DNA of 64,000 nt, from NCBI GenBank assembly GCA_035533755.1, contig DATLTC010000067.1:62001-126000 (forward strand), read 5' to 3'. The notes beneath the pieces are model-generated. The model was not told the DNA's origin, did no database searches, and saw only the letters and a list, made by a program, of their open reading frames with translations. This document shows, piece by piece, positions 7,740 to 16,010 of this stretch (the stretch's first letter is position 1; each line of letters starts with the position of its first letter). A program made the translations under genes and the position numbers. Source of the DNA: Gemmatimonadaceae bacterium. GTDB taxonomy: Bacteria > Gemmatimonadota > Gemmatimonadetes > Gemmatimonadales > Gemmatimonadaceae.

Positions 7740-9113
7740 CTACTCCGCAAACTCCTGCATCACCGCCACGCACCGGCGCACGTCGTCGGCGTTGCTGGCC
7801 ATGCCCACCGACGCACGCAGCGCGCCCACGGCGACGTCGGGGCCCATGCACTGCGCGAATCGCTCCAGCGTGAACCCCTGGGCCGTGTCGCGCATGCAGC
7901 GCGCGGCGTCGGTTGCCGCGAAGCCGAACGCCCACTCGCCCGCGCCCGGATTGCAGAAGCAGCCGCCGCGCACCGAGACGCCGGCCTCGCGGGCCCGCCG
8001 CTCCACGATACCGTACGGGATGGGCCGGCCGGCCGCGTCGAGCAGATTGAACGCCACGGTGCCGCCTCGCGCGTCCATGGTCCGCGGACCGTAGATCACC
8101 ACCACGGGCGCGCCGTTGCCGTGGGCCAGGCTCTGCAGGCCGTGCAGCATCTCACTGGTGAGCACGCGCACGTGCGCCGACAGGCGGTCGATGTCGATCT
8201 CGCGCATGAATGCGAGGCCGGGGGCGATCCCCGCCACGCTCAGGAAGTCGGGTGTGCCGTCCTCGAACCGCTCCGGACCGGCGCGGAGTTGGTGCATGTC
8301 GTTCTGCACCGAGACAAAATCCACCGTCCCACCGGCAAACCACGGACGGCGCAACCTGGCCAGCGCGTCGTGCCGCGCCACCAGCGCGCCGACGCCGGTG
8401 GGGTAGCCGAAGACCTTGTAGAACGACACCGCCACGAAGTCCGCCGGTACGGCGCGCAGGCTCAACCGATTGGCGGGCACGTACGCCGCGGCATCGAGCA
8501 GCACGTCGTAGCCAAGGCCGCGCGCGCGCTCCACCAGATCCAGCGGGTGTTTGACGCCCGAGAAGTTGGACTGCGCGGAATAGGCGAACAGCCGGGGGCC
8601 GGTGCCGAGGCGCGCCGCCGCGTCGAGCGCCTGGTCCACGCCGGGCATCCGCAACTCCTCGTCCAGCGGCAGGTAGGTCACCCGCGCGCCGGCGCGGCGC
8701 GCGAATTCGCGCACGCCGTTCACGGCATTGTGGTTGTCGGCCGACAGGACGTAGGCGCCGGCGCTCGTGAACGGGTAGCTCTCCGCCACGAGCTTGATGG
8801 CCGCGCTGGCGTTGGCCGTGAAGACCACGGCGTAGTCTGCGGGATCGGCGTCGAGGAAAGCCCGCACCGAAGCCCGGGCCTCCTCGATGATGGCCGTACT
8901 CGCCAGCGATGGGTCGTGCGCGGAGTGCGGATTGCCGAACACGCCGTCGCGCAGCCGCTCGAAGTGCGCGCGCACCAGCCGCTCGGGATAGAGCCCGCTC
9001 CCCGTATAGTCGAGATACGCCTGCTGCCGGCGCTCCAGACGCGCGAATTCGCGGCGGCGCAGTTCCGCGAAGAACGTTTCGGTCTGGACGGTGGCTTCGG
9101 CGAGGGTGAGCAT
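7740..9113 (-). CDS. Class V aminotransferase / cysteine-desulfurase-like, MoCo-sulfurase type
   Basis: 457 residues from the ATG at 9113. The fold-type I PLP motif VAVSFYKVFGYPTGVGAL carries the Schiff-base Lys; FGNPHSAHDPS and YLDYTGSGLYP are typical N-terminal motifs. The segment VRGGCFCNPGAGE near residues 385-387 is more like the N-terminal domain of eukaryotic molybdenum cofactor sulfurase (MOCOS) than like IscS or SufS, and supplies the candidate persulfide Cys. No MOSC domain follows, so the protein is the PLP half only. A molybdenum hydroxylase of the xanthine dehydrogenase family, whose relatives need a sulfurated cofactor, lies at 30953-33582; a functional link is speculative. A TATATT box ends nine nt before the ATG. 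Confidence 0.85.
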   Translation of the reverse strand: MLTLAEATVQTETFFAELRRREFARLERRQQAYLDYTGSGLYPERLVRAHFERLRDGVFGNPHSAHDPSLASTAIIEEARASVRAFLDADPADYAVVFTANASAAIKLVAESYPFTSAGAYVLSADNHNAVNGVREFARRAGARVTYLPLDEELRMPGVDQALDAAARLGTGPRLFAYSAQSNFSGVKHPLDLVERARGLGYDVLLDAAAYVPANRLSLRAVPADFVAVSFYKVFGYPTGVGALVARHDALARLRRPWFAGGTVDFVSVQNDMHQLRAGPERFEDGTPDFLSVAGIAPGLAFMREIDIDRLSAHVRVLTSEMLHGLQSLAHGNGAPVVVIYGPRTMDARGGTVAFNLLDAAGRPIPYGIVERRAREAGVSVRGGCFCNPGAGEWAFGFAATDAARCMRDTAQGFTLERFAQCMGPDVAVGALRASVGMASNADDVRRCVAVMQEFAE

Positions 9114-9122
9114 CTCCTCGGG

Positions 9123-9128
9123 AATATA
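9123..9128 (-). promoter_or_regulatory. -10-like TATATT next to the class V aminotransferase start
   Basis: Read on the minus strand, TATATT ends nine nt upstream of the ATG at 9113, with GAGGAG directly before the ATG. A start close to the ATG (near-leaderless message) would fit. No good -35 box is visible at 16-18 nt. Confidence 0.3.
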
Positions 9129-9167
9129 CGACGCGCGGGCGTGTGTGGCGTGCCCGGGCAACACGAA

Positions 9168-9199
9168 GCGAGGGGCGGCCCCGCAGGACCGCCCCTCGC
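9168..9199 (-). terminator. Perfect 11-bp stem-loop between RCC1 lipoprotein and aminotransferase genes
   Basis: GCGAGGGGCGG (9168-9178) pairs without mismatch with CCGCCCCTCGC (9189-9199) across a 10-nt loop. It lies 3' of the RCC1 gene (stop at 9222) and 5' of the aminotransferase, both on the minus strand, so it probably insulates the two. There is no U-run after it. Confidence 0.6.
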
Positions 9200-9221
9200 C
9201 ACCTCGGCTACCCCACCCCGG

Positions 9222-10715
9222 CTATTGCGTGGGCACCACCACTTCTTGCGGCGTCACGCTGTAGCCGCCGGGAATGGCATCGCCCAACTCGCCGCTGTCG
9301 TTGTAGCCCCAGCAGTATGCGTTGCCGCTCGGCGTGCGACCGCACGTGTGGAACGAGAGGCCGGCGCTCACCGAGGTGAACGTCAGCCCACCGCTCACCG
9401 GCACCGGGGTATTGCTGCCGGCCGTGGATCCCGCGCCCAGATCGCCGAAGCCGCCGTCGCCCCAACAGTAGGCGATGCCGGCGGGAGTGAGCGCGCACGT
9501 GTGGATCTCGCCCGTGGTGATCTGGGCAAAGGTGTGCCCTCCGGCCACGGCCACCGGCACCGAACTGCTCAGCGACGTCACCCCGTTGCCGAGCTGCCCG
9601 TTGGCGGCGTCGCCCCAGCAGTACGCGGCGCCGCTCGTGGTAACTCCGCAGGCGTGAGACACGCCGGCGCTGATCGCCGCGAGGTCGAGCCCGCCTACCA
9701 CGGCCACGGGCGTCGCGCGATCGGTGGTCGTGCCGTCACCGAGCGCGCCGTACGCGTTGGATCCCCAGCAGTACGCGGCGCCGCTCGTGGTGATGCCACA
9801 CGTGGCCACCCCGCCCGCGCTGATCGACGCGAACGTGAGGCCGCCGGACACGAGCACGGGCGTCGGGCTATCCTGCCCCACCGCGCCGTTGCCCAGTTCG
9901 CCGCTCTCGTTGGCTCCCCAGCAGTACGCGGCGCCGGCCGTGGTGACGCCGCAGGTGTGCGAATAACCCGCGCTCAGCACGGCGAAGGCGAGGCCGCCGG
10001 CCACGGGCACCGGCGTGGAACTGGTCGTTCCCGACGTGGCATTGCCCAGCTCGCCGGATTCGTTGTCGCCCCAGCAGTAGGCCGCGCCCGCGGCGGTGAG
10101 GCCGCAGCTGTGCGAATAGCCCAGGGCGAGCGAGGCGAAGGTGAACCCGCCCGACACCCGCTGCGGAAACACCGACTGCGTCGTGCTGTCCACGCCGAGC
10201 TGTCCGGAGGCGTTGCTGCCCCAGCAGTACGCCACGCCGCCGGCCACCAGCCCGCAGCTATGGCTGAACCCAGCGCTGACCGCGCTCACCGACGCCATCG
10301 CGGTGGTGAGCGGGAGCTTCACCGTGACCGTCGCGGTTCCGGAAATCGCGCCGCTCGTGGCGGTGATGGTGGTCGAGCCCGTGTCCTTGGCCGTGACGAG
10401 GCCCGAGTCGCTCACCGTGGCGACGGTGGAATCCGTGCTCTTCCACGTCAGCGAAACGGTCGTGTAGATGACGTTGCCTTTGGAGTCGTAGGCGTTGGTG
10501 GAAAATCGGATCGTGTCGCCCACGATCATCGGCACAACTGAGGGCACCATGGTGATCGAGGCCACGGGGCCGGTCGTGGGCGCCGTGGAAGTCGCCGACC
10601 GTTTGCTGCAGGCGCCGACGACGACGGAGGCCAGGAGCAGCGCGAGGATCGCGCGCGACCGCGCCGAACGGCCCTCGGCTCCGCTCGCGGACTGAGGGGG
10701 GATCTGGACGGACAT
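9222..10715 (-). CDS. RCC1-repeat lipoprotein with an N-terminal Big-2 (Ig-like) domain
   Basis: 497 residues from the ATG at 10715. A lipoprotein signal (AILALLLASVVVGAC) comes first, then one bacterial Ig-like domain (about 45-130, with SITMVPSVVPMIVGDTIRF and STVATVSDSGLVTAKD). Next come seven RCC1-type blades of 50-57 residues, each centred on a pattern of H-x-C-x-L/V-T, then AYCWG and G-x-LG. Seven blades would close a complete beta-propeller. The paired Cys in every blade could form disulfides outside the cytoplasm. No catalytic residues are visible; a surface binding or adhesion role is inferred from architecture. Proteins of this kind are common in environmental bacteria with large secretomes. 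A stem-loop terminates the gene. Confidence 0.9.
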   Translation of the reverse strand: MSVQIPPQSASGAEGRSARSRAILALLLASVVVGACSKRSATSTAPTTGPVASITMVPSVVPMIVGDTIRFSTNAYDSKGNVIYTTVSLTWKSTDSTVATVSDSGLVTAKDTGSTTITATSGAISGTATVTVKLPLTTAMASVSAVSAGFSHSCGLVAGGVAYCWGSNASGQLGVDSTTQSVFPQRVSGGFTFASLALGYSHSCGLTAAGAAYCWGDNESGELGNATSGTTSSTPVPVAGGLAFAVLSAGYSHTCGVTTAGAAYCWGANESGELGNGAVGQDSPTPVLVSGGLTFASISAGGVATCGITTSGAAYCWGSNAYGALGDGTTTDRATPVAVVGGLDLAAISAGVSHACGVTTSGAAYCWGDAANGQLGNGVTSLSSSVPVAVAGGHTFAQITTGEIHTCALTPAGIAYCWGDGGFGDLGAGSTAGSNTPVPVSGGLTFTSVSAGLSFHTCGRTPSGNAYCWGYNDSGELGDAIPGGYSVTPQEVVVPTQ

Positions 10716-10854
10716 GGGGGACCGGTTGTGGCGCGCCCTTGGGGGGGATCGTGCCGTCCGGCGCTGCAGCCGGACCCAGAATTTACACGCGGGACCAGCC
10801 GGCGTTCCGTGCCCGCCGCAGGACGTGGCCCGGCCGACGCCGCCCCCCTTGGGG

Positions 10855-12327
10855 TCAGCCCGCGAGGCCGGCCAGCGCGTCGTGCAGCCGCACCATGGCC
10901 AGCGTGTCCACCTTGCAGTACTCCAGCAGGTGGCGGCGATGCAGCGCCCATTCCGCGTCGTCGATCCGCCCCATGGCCCGCAGCCCGCTGATGCCCGTGG
11001 CGTCGTCGCCGTTGCCGATGGCGAGGTCGTCGTAGCGCAGTTCGGGCACCAGCACCGGGAGCACCCGCTTGATGGACAGGCTGCCGTGGAATTCGGGGTG
11101 CGCCACCGACGCCTGGACGATGGGCAACAGGTCCACCAGACGATCCGCAACCCGGTCGAGCGCGCGCGTCATGGCCGGAAGCCGCGCCGACAGCCAGAGC
11201 AGGCGATGGCGCTCGAACGACGAGTAGACCACGATCGATTCCAGGCCGTCGAGGCTCTGGAGCAGGTGCCGCGCGAACTCCTCGATATCCGGCGCGCGCG
11301 GGTCGAGCAGCAGCTCGCGATGCTCGGCGTCGCCCTGGCGCATGCGCCGGTGGAGCGAGTACTGGATGGGAATCACGTCGTACGGCGCCATGCCGGGAAA
11401 GGGCGGCAGGGCCAGCGACAGGGTCTCGAAATCCAGATAGCCCGTGGGCGCGCGCACCTGGGCAAGCTGCGCCAGCCCGGCAGCCTCGGTGACCAATCCG
11501 CCGGCGATCACGGCGCGCCGATGCAGCTGCTGGATGGGCGTGAGCTTCTCCCCTTCGGGCACGTGGGCGATGCGCGCGATGCCGCCGGCGATGAGGGCGT
11601 CGGCCTTCCTGCCGAGGATGCGCGGCAGCTCGAACACCGGGTCGCTGGGTCCGTCCAGATGGCAGGGCGACCGCAGGAACTCACAGTTCTTGCACACCGA
11701 CTTGAGCACGGCGAGCGGCGCCGTGGGCGCCGACACGGCCCGATGCACCGGCTCGAACAGCGGCGCGAACTCGGTCGCCCGCGCCAGCGCGGCGTCGGTA
11801 ACGTCGTGGGCGAGCAGCGCCGGCAGGTCGTTGTCCACCCGCCAGTCGGGATTGACCAGCGCGAGCGAGGCTCGCACCACGGCCAGGCCGGCGCCGCACA
11901 CCACCGCCACGGTGTAGGCGAGGTCGTCCACATCTTCGGCCTTCACCTGCTTGGCCGATTTCACCTCGATCACGTGCCAGCCGCCGGGCTCGCGCACCAG
12001 GATGTCGGGACGCGCGATGGCGTGCTGGGCCACCAGCGGCACCTCGAACGCCGTGGACGTGGCCGGATCGGCGACCACAGTGCGGCCCTGCGCCAGCCAT
12101 TCGGCGGTGGAGGGGCCGCGCAGGTCGAGGCCCGGCGCATACATCTGGCGGGCGAGGTCGCCGATCGCATTGCCCTGCGTGAACCGGAACTGCTGGGCGA
12201 AGCTGCGCGAGCCGGCGGGTTGGTCGGGATTGTGCAGTAGCCAGCCGCGCCGCTCGCACGCGAGCGCCTCGAGAAACACCTGCTTGGTGAGCGGGCGGTC
12301 GCGTGGCGTCATCGGCGTCTCGTCCAT
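10855..12327 (-). CDS. DUF2779 family protein (Cas4-like nuclease domain plus DEDD-like domain)
   Basis: 490 residues. The N-terminus LTKQVFLEALACERRGWL and the core ARPDILVREPGGWHVIEVKS resemble PD-(D/E)XK nucleases of the Cas4/RecB type. A C-x2-C-x6-C cluster (CKNCEFLRSPC) could bind an iron-sulfur cluster together with the N-terminal Cys. The C-terminal half begins with YLDFETLSL (Asp 299, Glu 301), which resembles the first acidic motif of DEDD exonucleases and defines Pfam DUF2779. The activity of this family has not been established as far as I know, so nuclease function is an inference. The ATG directly abuts the stop codon of the PMT-type glycosyltransferase upstream (no spacer), so the two are probably co-transcribed. 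There is no CRISPR array in the window. Confidence 0.82.
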   Translation of the reverse strand: MDETPMTPRDRPLTKQVFLEALACERRGWLLHNPDQPAGSRSFAQQFRFTQGNAIGDLARQMYAPGLDLRGPSTAEWLAQGRTVVADPATSTAFEVPLVAQHAIARPDILVREPGGWHVIEVKSAKQVKAEDVDDLAYTVAVVCGAGLAVVRASLALVNPDWRVDNDLPALLAHDVTDAALARATEFAPLFEPVHRAVSAPTAPLAVLKSVCKNCEFLRSPCHLDGPSDPVFELPRILGRKADALIAGGIARIAHVPEGEKLTPIQQLHRRAVIAGGLVTEAAGLAQLAQVRAPTGYLDFETLSLALPPFPGMAPYDVIPIQYSLHRRMRQGDAEHRELLLDPRAPDIEEFARHLLQSLDGLESIVVYSSFERHRLLWLSARLPAMTRALDRVADRLVDLLPIVQASVAHPEFHGSLSIKRVLPVLVPELRYDDLAIGNGDDATGISGLRAMGRIDDAEWALHRRHLLEYCKVDTLAMVRLHDALAGLAG

Positions 12328-13740
12328 CTAGAAGTGCCGCTGTACGAGCCAGAACCGCATCTGGAACGCCTGCGGCGTGAGCGGCCAGCCATACGTGATG
12401 GGGGCGTAGTAGAGGAAGCTGACCGCCGCCAGCGCGATCAGGCCCCAGTACAGCGCCGCCGACCGCCGCGACGGGAACGCCCATGGCCGGGAGTCGTCGC
12501 CGTCCGCGGCCCAGCCGGCCACGATGCCCACACCGAGCACGGCGAACGCCAGGCTGTACACGAACGCCATGAAATACGAGTACTGGTACATCACGCGCTG
12601 GATGAGCGCGAACGGCAGGAAGTTGGCCACGTAGGCCACGGCGGTGAGCGCCAGCGGCGCGCGCCAGGCGGCAAACCGGTCGCGCCGTCGCAGCCAGGCC
12701 ACCCCGATCACCCCGAAGCCGACGAGAATGCCGTACCACACGACCGGATTCCCGGCCAGGAAGATCGTGGCCCGCCGCCCATCGGGCTGTGGCGCGCCCG
12801 CCCAGAACGTCATCGCGTGCTTGATCACCGGCCAGCTGTACCAGGGCGACGCGCCGACGTTGGCGGTGCCCACGAGGGCCGCATCGGACCGCCGCATGGC
12901 GCGATTGACCTCGAAGAACTTGTCCAGGAACGCCATGTGCGCGCCCGGCGTGTACTTCGCGTCTCCCTGGAGCGTGGCGCGGAATGCCGCCGACATCCAC
13001 ATGTCGCCCGGGCCGCCGCGCGTCATGCGCGCAAAGTGGACGGCGAATACCGACAGGTAGACCGCCACCGGAATGACCAGGAGCATCGCGCCCTCGGCGG
13101 CCAGCCGCCGCCATGGCGTGCGGCGCCGGATGCCTTCCACGCCCCACGCCAGCGCGATCAATCCCAGCGCTGAGAGGCCCGTCCACTTGATGCTCACGGC
13201 GAGTCCGGCGCACAGCGCCGCGGCGGCCAGCACCAGCCACCGCGCGGCGCCGGTGCGGCGCCGCGCCGCGAGGTATACCGTGAGCGCCGTGAGCGCGAAC
13301 AGCACGAGCATGCTGTCGGGCACGATCACCCGCGATTCCGCGAGCAGCGCGTTGTCGAGCAGAAGCAGGGCGCCGCCGAGCGTGGCCAGGCGGCGCGGCG
13401 CGCCGAGGCGCCGCAGGAAGAGGTAGAACACCGGGATGATGAGGGTGCCGGCCAGCGCCGGCACGATCCGCAGCAGCGGCTCCGGTTCGGGACGCCCGAG
13501 GCTCAGGTACGGGATGCCGAACAGCCGGGCCGTGAGCGCGAAGATCTGATTGGCGAGCGGCGGGTGCACGTCCAGGTAGAACACGCGCGCCAGGTACTCG
13601 GCGGTGAACTTCTCGTAGTGCACTTCGTCGAACACCACGGCGTGCGGCTGGAACAGCCCCCAGAAGCGCGTGAACGCCGAGAGTGCGGTGAGGATGAGCA
13701 GTTCGGGCCGCCGGGGCCACGAGCGAACGCGCGCCAGCAT
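12328..13740 (-). CDS. Dolichyl-phosphate-mannose-protein mannosyltransferase-like glycosyltransferase (GT39/PMT)
   Basis: 470 residues and about ten hydrophobic segments. The N-terminal loop has the PMT signature VVFDEVHYEKF followed by FYLDVHPPLANQIFAL; the acidic residues in these motifs are those needed for catalysis in the family. Such enzymes transfer sugar from a polyprenyl-phosphate carrier to proteins (Ser/Thr) or to envelope glycans on the outer face of the cytoplasmic membrane. A role in O-glycosylation of secreted proteins would fit the many exported proteins here, but no substrate can be named. The start ATG at 13740 has a TAGAAT box six nt upstream. It is followed without a gap by the DUF2779 gene. 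Confidence 0.88.
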   Translation of the reverse strand: MLARVRSWPRRPELLILTALSAFTRFWGLFQPHAVVFDEVHYEKFTAEYLARVFYLDVHPPLANQIFALTARLFGIPYLSLGRPEPEPLLRIVPALAGTLIIPVFYLFLRRLGAPRRLATLGGALLLLDNALLAESRVIVPDSMLVLFALTALTVYLAARRRTGAARWLVLAAAALCAGLAVSIKWTGLSALGLIALAWGVEGIRRRTPWRRLAAEGAMLLVIPVAVYLSVFAVHFARMTRGGPGDMWMSAAFRATLQGDAKYTPGAHMAFLDKFFEVNRAMRRSDAALVGTANVGASPWYSWPVIKHAMTFWAGAPQPDGRRATIFLAGNPVVWYGILVGFGVIGVAWLRRRDRFAAWRAPLALTAVAYVANFLPFALIQRVMYQYSYFMAFVYSLAFAVLGVGIVAGWAADGDDSRPWAFPSRRSAALYWGLIALAAVSFLYYAPITYGWPLTPQAFQMRFWLVQRHF

Positions 13741-13746
13741 GCAGCA

Positions 13747-13752
13747 ATTCTA
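13747..13752 (-). promoter_or_regulatory. -10-like TAGAAT directly upstream of the PMT gene
   Basis: On the minus strand TAGAAT is followed by six bases and then the ATG at 13740. This is the spacing expected if transcription begins at the A of the start codon. No convincing -35 box is visible. Confidence 0.35.
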
Positions 13753-13859
13753 GCCCAGTCGCGACCGGGCCACATGCCCCCGGACCGGCGGGGTGACTGG
13801 CGCCGCGCGTTCGGGGTCACGACTTTATGGTAGGAACCCCAACCCACGGGAGTCTAAGG

Positions 13860-16007
13860 ATGTCGCTTACGGTCCATCGCCAGCTCACGCTCGCCGTTTC
13901 ACTCCTCGCGCTCTGCCTGACCTCCGCGGCCGCGGCCGCCCAGCAGGCGCCCCGCTATCCCGTCACGCGCAAGGACACGGTGGTGGACGACTACTTCGGC
14001 ACCAAGGTGCCCGATCCCTATCGCTGGCTCGAAGACCAGAACTCGCCCGAAGTGGCGAGATGGGTGGAGGCGCAGAACGCGGTGACATTCGCGTATCTGG
14101 ACAAGATCCCGCTCCGCGAGGTGTTCAGGCAACGGCTCACCGAGCTCTGGAACACGCCGAGCGTGGGCGTGCCGAGCCGCGTCGCGGGCCGGCTGTTCTA
14201 CCGCATGAACACCGGCCTGCAGAATCAGTCGGTGCTCTACGAGCAGGCCGGGCTGGCCACCGCGCCCACCGTGCTCATCGATCCCAACACCCTCTCGGCC
14301 GACGGATCGGTGGACCTGGCCTCGTCGTCGCCGTCCCCGGACGGCAAGTACCTCGCCTTCGGGCTGTCGGTGGGCGGATCGGACTGGGAGGAGTTGCATG
14401 TTCGCGATCTGGCCACCGGCCGCGCCACCGCCGACACCGTGCACTGGGTGAAGTATTCCGGCATCGCGTGGACGCGGGACGGCAAGGGATTCTTCTACAC
14501 GCGGTTCCCCGCCCCACCCAAGGATCAGGTGCTCACCGCCGCCGCGGTGAACGGCAAGATCTACTATCACGTGGTGGGCACGCCCGACTCGCAGGACCGC
14601 ATGATCTACGAGCGCCCCGACCGGCCCACCTGGTACGTGGGCGCGTCGGTGACCGACGACGGCCGGTATCTGTTCATCACGCTCCACCACGGGACGAATC
14701 CCGAGAACCTGCTCTACTACGCCGACCTCGCCGATCCGATGCACCCGAACATCGGCGCCGCGATCGAACCCGTGAACACGTCCAACGACGCCGAGTACGC
14801 GGTGATCGGCAACCTCGGACGCACCGTGTTCATCCAGACCACCAACCATGCGCCCAATCGGCGGATCATCGCCGTCGTGCTGCCCGACACGGCGCACTGG
14901 CGCACCGTGGTGCCCGAGACGAAGAACAACATCGAGGCCGCGCTCGTGGCCGGCGATCGCGTGGTGGTGCAGACGCTGGAGGACGTGCAGAGCCACGTGC
15001 GGATGTACGACGCCGCCGGCAAGCTGCTGGACACCGTGAAGCTCCCGGGCATCGGCGCCGTGGAGGGCTTGAGCGGGCGCGCCGGCACCCCGGAGCTGTT
15101 CTACAGCTTCGCGTCGTACCTCGCGCCCACGATCGTCTACCACTACGACTTCGCGTCCCGGCGGACGACCGTGTTCGGCCCGCCGCGGCCCAAGCCCCCG
15201 TTCGACGCCGCGCCGTACGAGACCCGGCAGGTGTTCTATCGGTCCAAGGACGGCACGCGCGTGCCGATGTTCATCACCGCCAGGAAGGGCGTGACGCTCG
15301 ACGGCTCGCACCCCACCATTCTCTACGCGTACGGCGGGTTCGACATCGCCACGCTGCCCAGCTACAGTCCCACGGTCGCGATGTGGCTGGAGCATGGCGG
15401 CATCTATGCCGTGGCCAACATCCGCGGCGGCAGCGAATACGGCGAGGCATGGCATCATGCCGGCCGGCTGGACAAGAAGCAGAACGTGTTCGACGATTTC
15501 GCGGCCGCCGCCGAGTACCTGATCAAGCAGAAGTACACGTCGCCCAAGCACCTGGCCATCCACGGCTATTCGAATGGCGGCTTGCTCGTGGGCGCCACGG
15601 AGGAGCAGCACCCCGAGCTGCTCGCGGCGGCGTATCCCGGCGCCGGCGTCATGGACATGCTGCGGTATCAGAAATTCAGCGCCGGCATCGGCTGGGTGCC
15701 CGAATACGGGTCGTCCGACAACCCCGAACAGTTCAAGTATCTGATCAAATATTCGCCCGTGCACAACGCCAGGGCGGGCACCTGTTACCCGGCCACGATC
15801 GTGACCACGGCCGACCACGACGACCGCGTGGTGCCCGGGCACTCGTTCAAGTTCACGGCGGCGATGCAGGCCGCCCAGGGGTGCGACCGGCCGATCCTGA
15901 TCCGCGTGGAAACCAAGACCAGCCATGGGTACATGCCCACCGACAAGCGGATCGCGCAGCTGGCGGACGTGTGGGCATTCACGGGCTGGAATACCGGGAT
16001 GCGGTAG
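13860..16007 (+). CDS. Prolyl oligopeptidase (peptidase family S9A), exported
   Basis: 715 residues from the ATG at 13860, which has GGGAG seven nt upstream; an earlier in-frame ATG at 13827 would spoil the signal peptide (LTLAVSLLALCLTSAAAAAQ). The N-terminal part starts with the usual YPVTRKDTVVDDYFGTKVPD and WLEDQNSPEVARWVEAQN, followed by a seven-bladed propeller. The C-terminal alpha/beta hydrolase has Ser 571 in GYSNGG, the Asp in TADHDDRVVP and His 689 in KTSHGYM, giving a complete triad. Family enzymes cleave short peptides after proline; location here is probably periplasmic. The gene ends only 3 nt before the start of a hybrid histidine kinase. Confidence 0.95.
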   Translation: MSLTVHRQLTLAVSLLALCLTSAAAAAQQAPRYPVTRKDTVVDDYFGTKVPDPYRWLEDQNSPEVARWVEAQNAVTFAYLDKIPLREVFRQRLTELWNTPSVGVPSRVAGRLFYRMNTGLQNQSVLYEQAGLATAPTVLIDPNTLSADGSVDLASSSPSPDGKYLAFGLSVGGSDWEELHVRDLATGRATADTVHWVKYSGIAWTRDGKGFFYTRFPAPPKDQVLTAAAVNGKIYYHVVGTPDSQDRMIYERPDRPTWYVGASVTDDGRYLFITLHHGTNPENLLYYADLADPMHPNIGAAIEPVNTSNDAEYAVIGNLGRTVFIQTTNHAPNRRIIAVVLPDTAHWRTVVPETKNNIEAALVAGDRVVVQTLEDVQSHVRMYDAAGKLLDTVKLPGIGAVEGLSGRAGTPELFYSFASYLAPTIVYHYDFASRRTTVFGPPRPKPPFDAAPYETRQVFYRSKDGTRVPMFITARKGVTLDGSHPTILYAYGGFDIATLPSYSPTVAMWLEHGGIYAVANIRGGSEYGEAWHHAGRLDKKQNVFDDFAAAAEYLIKQKYTSPKHLAIHGYSNGGLLVGATEEQHPELLAAAYPGAGVMDMLRYQKFSAGIGWVPEYGSSDNPEQFKYLIKYSPVHNARAGTCYPATIVTTADHDDRVVPGHSFKFTAAMQAAQGCDRPILIRVETKTSHGYMPTDKRIAQLADVWAFTGWNTGMR

Positions 16008-16010
16008 CCG

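Noticed and set aside
9222-10300. Direct repeats about 160-170 nt apart resembling a tandem repeat array
   Set aside because: They are explained by the seven RCC1 protein blades within one reading frame.
10735-10860. G-run/C-run strings CCCTTGGGGGGG and CCCCCCTTGGGG as an inverted repeat
   Set aside because: Pairing relies on homopolymer runs about 100 nt apart and is no better than expected in this base composition.
10855-12327. Cas4 of a CRISPR-Cas system
   Set aside because: The C-terminal half is DUF2779, and no cas genes or CRISPR repeats are found in the window.
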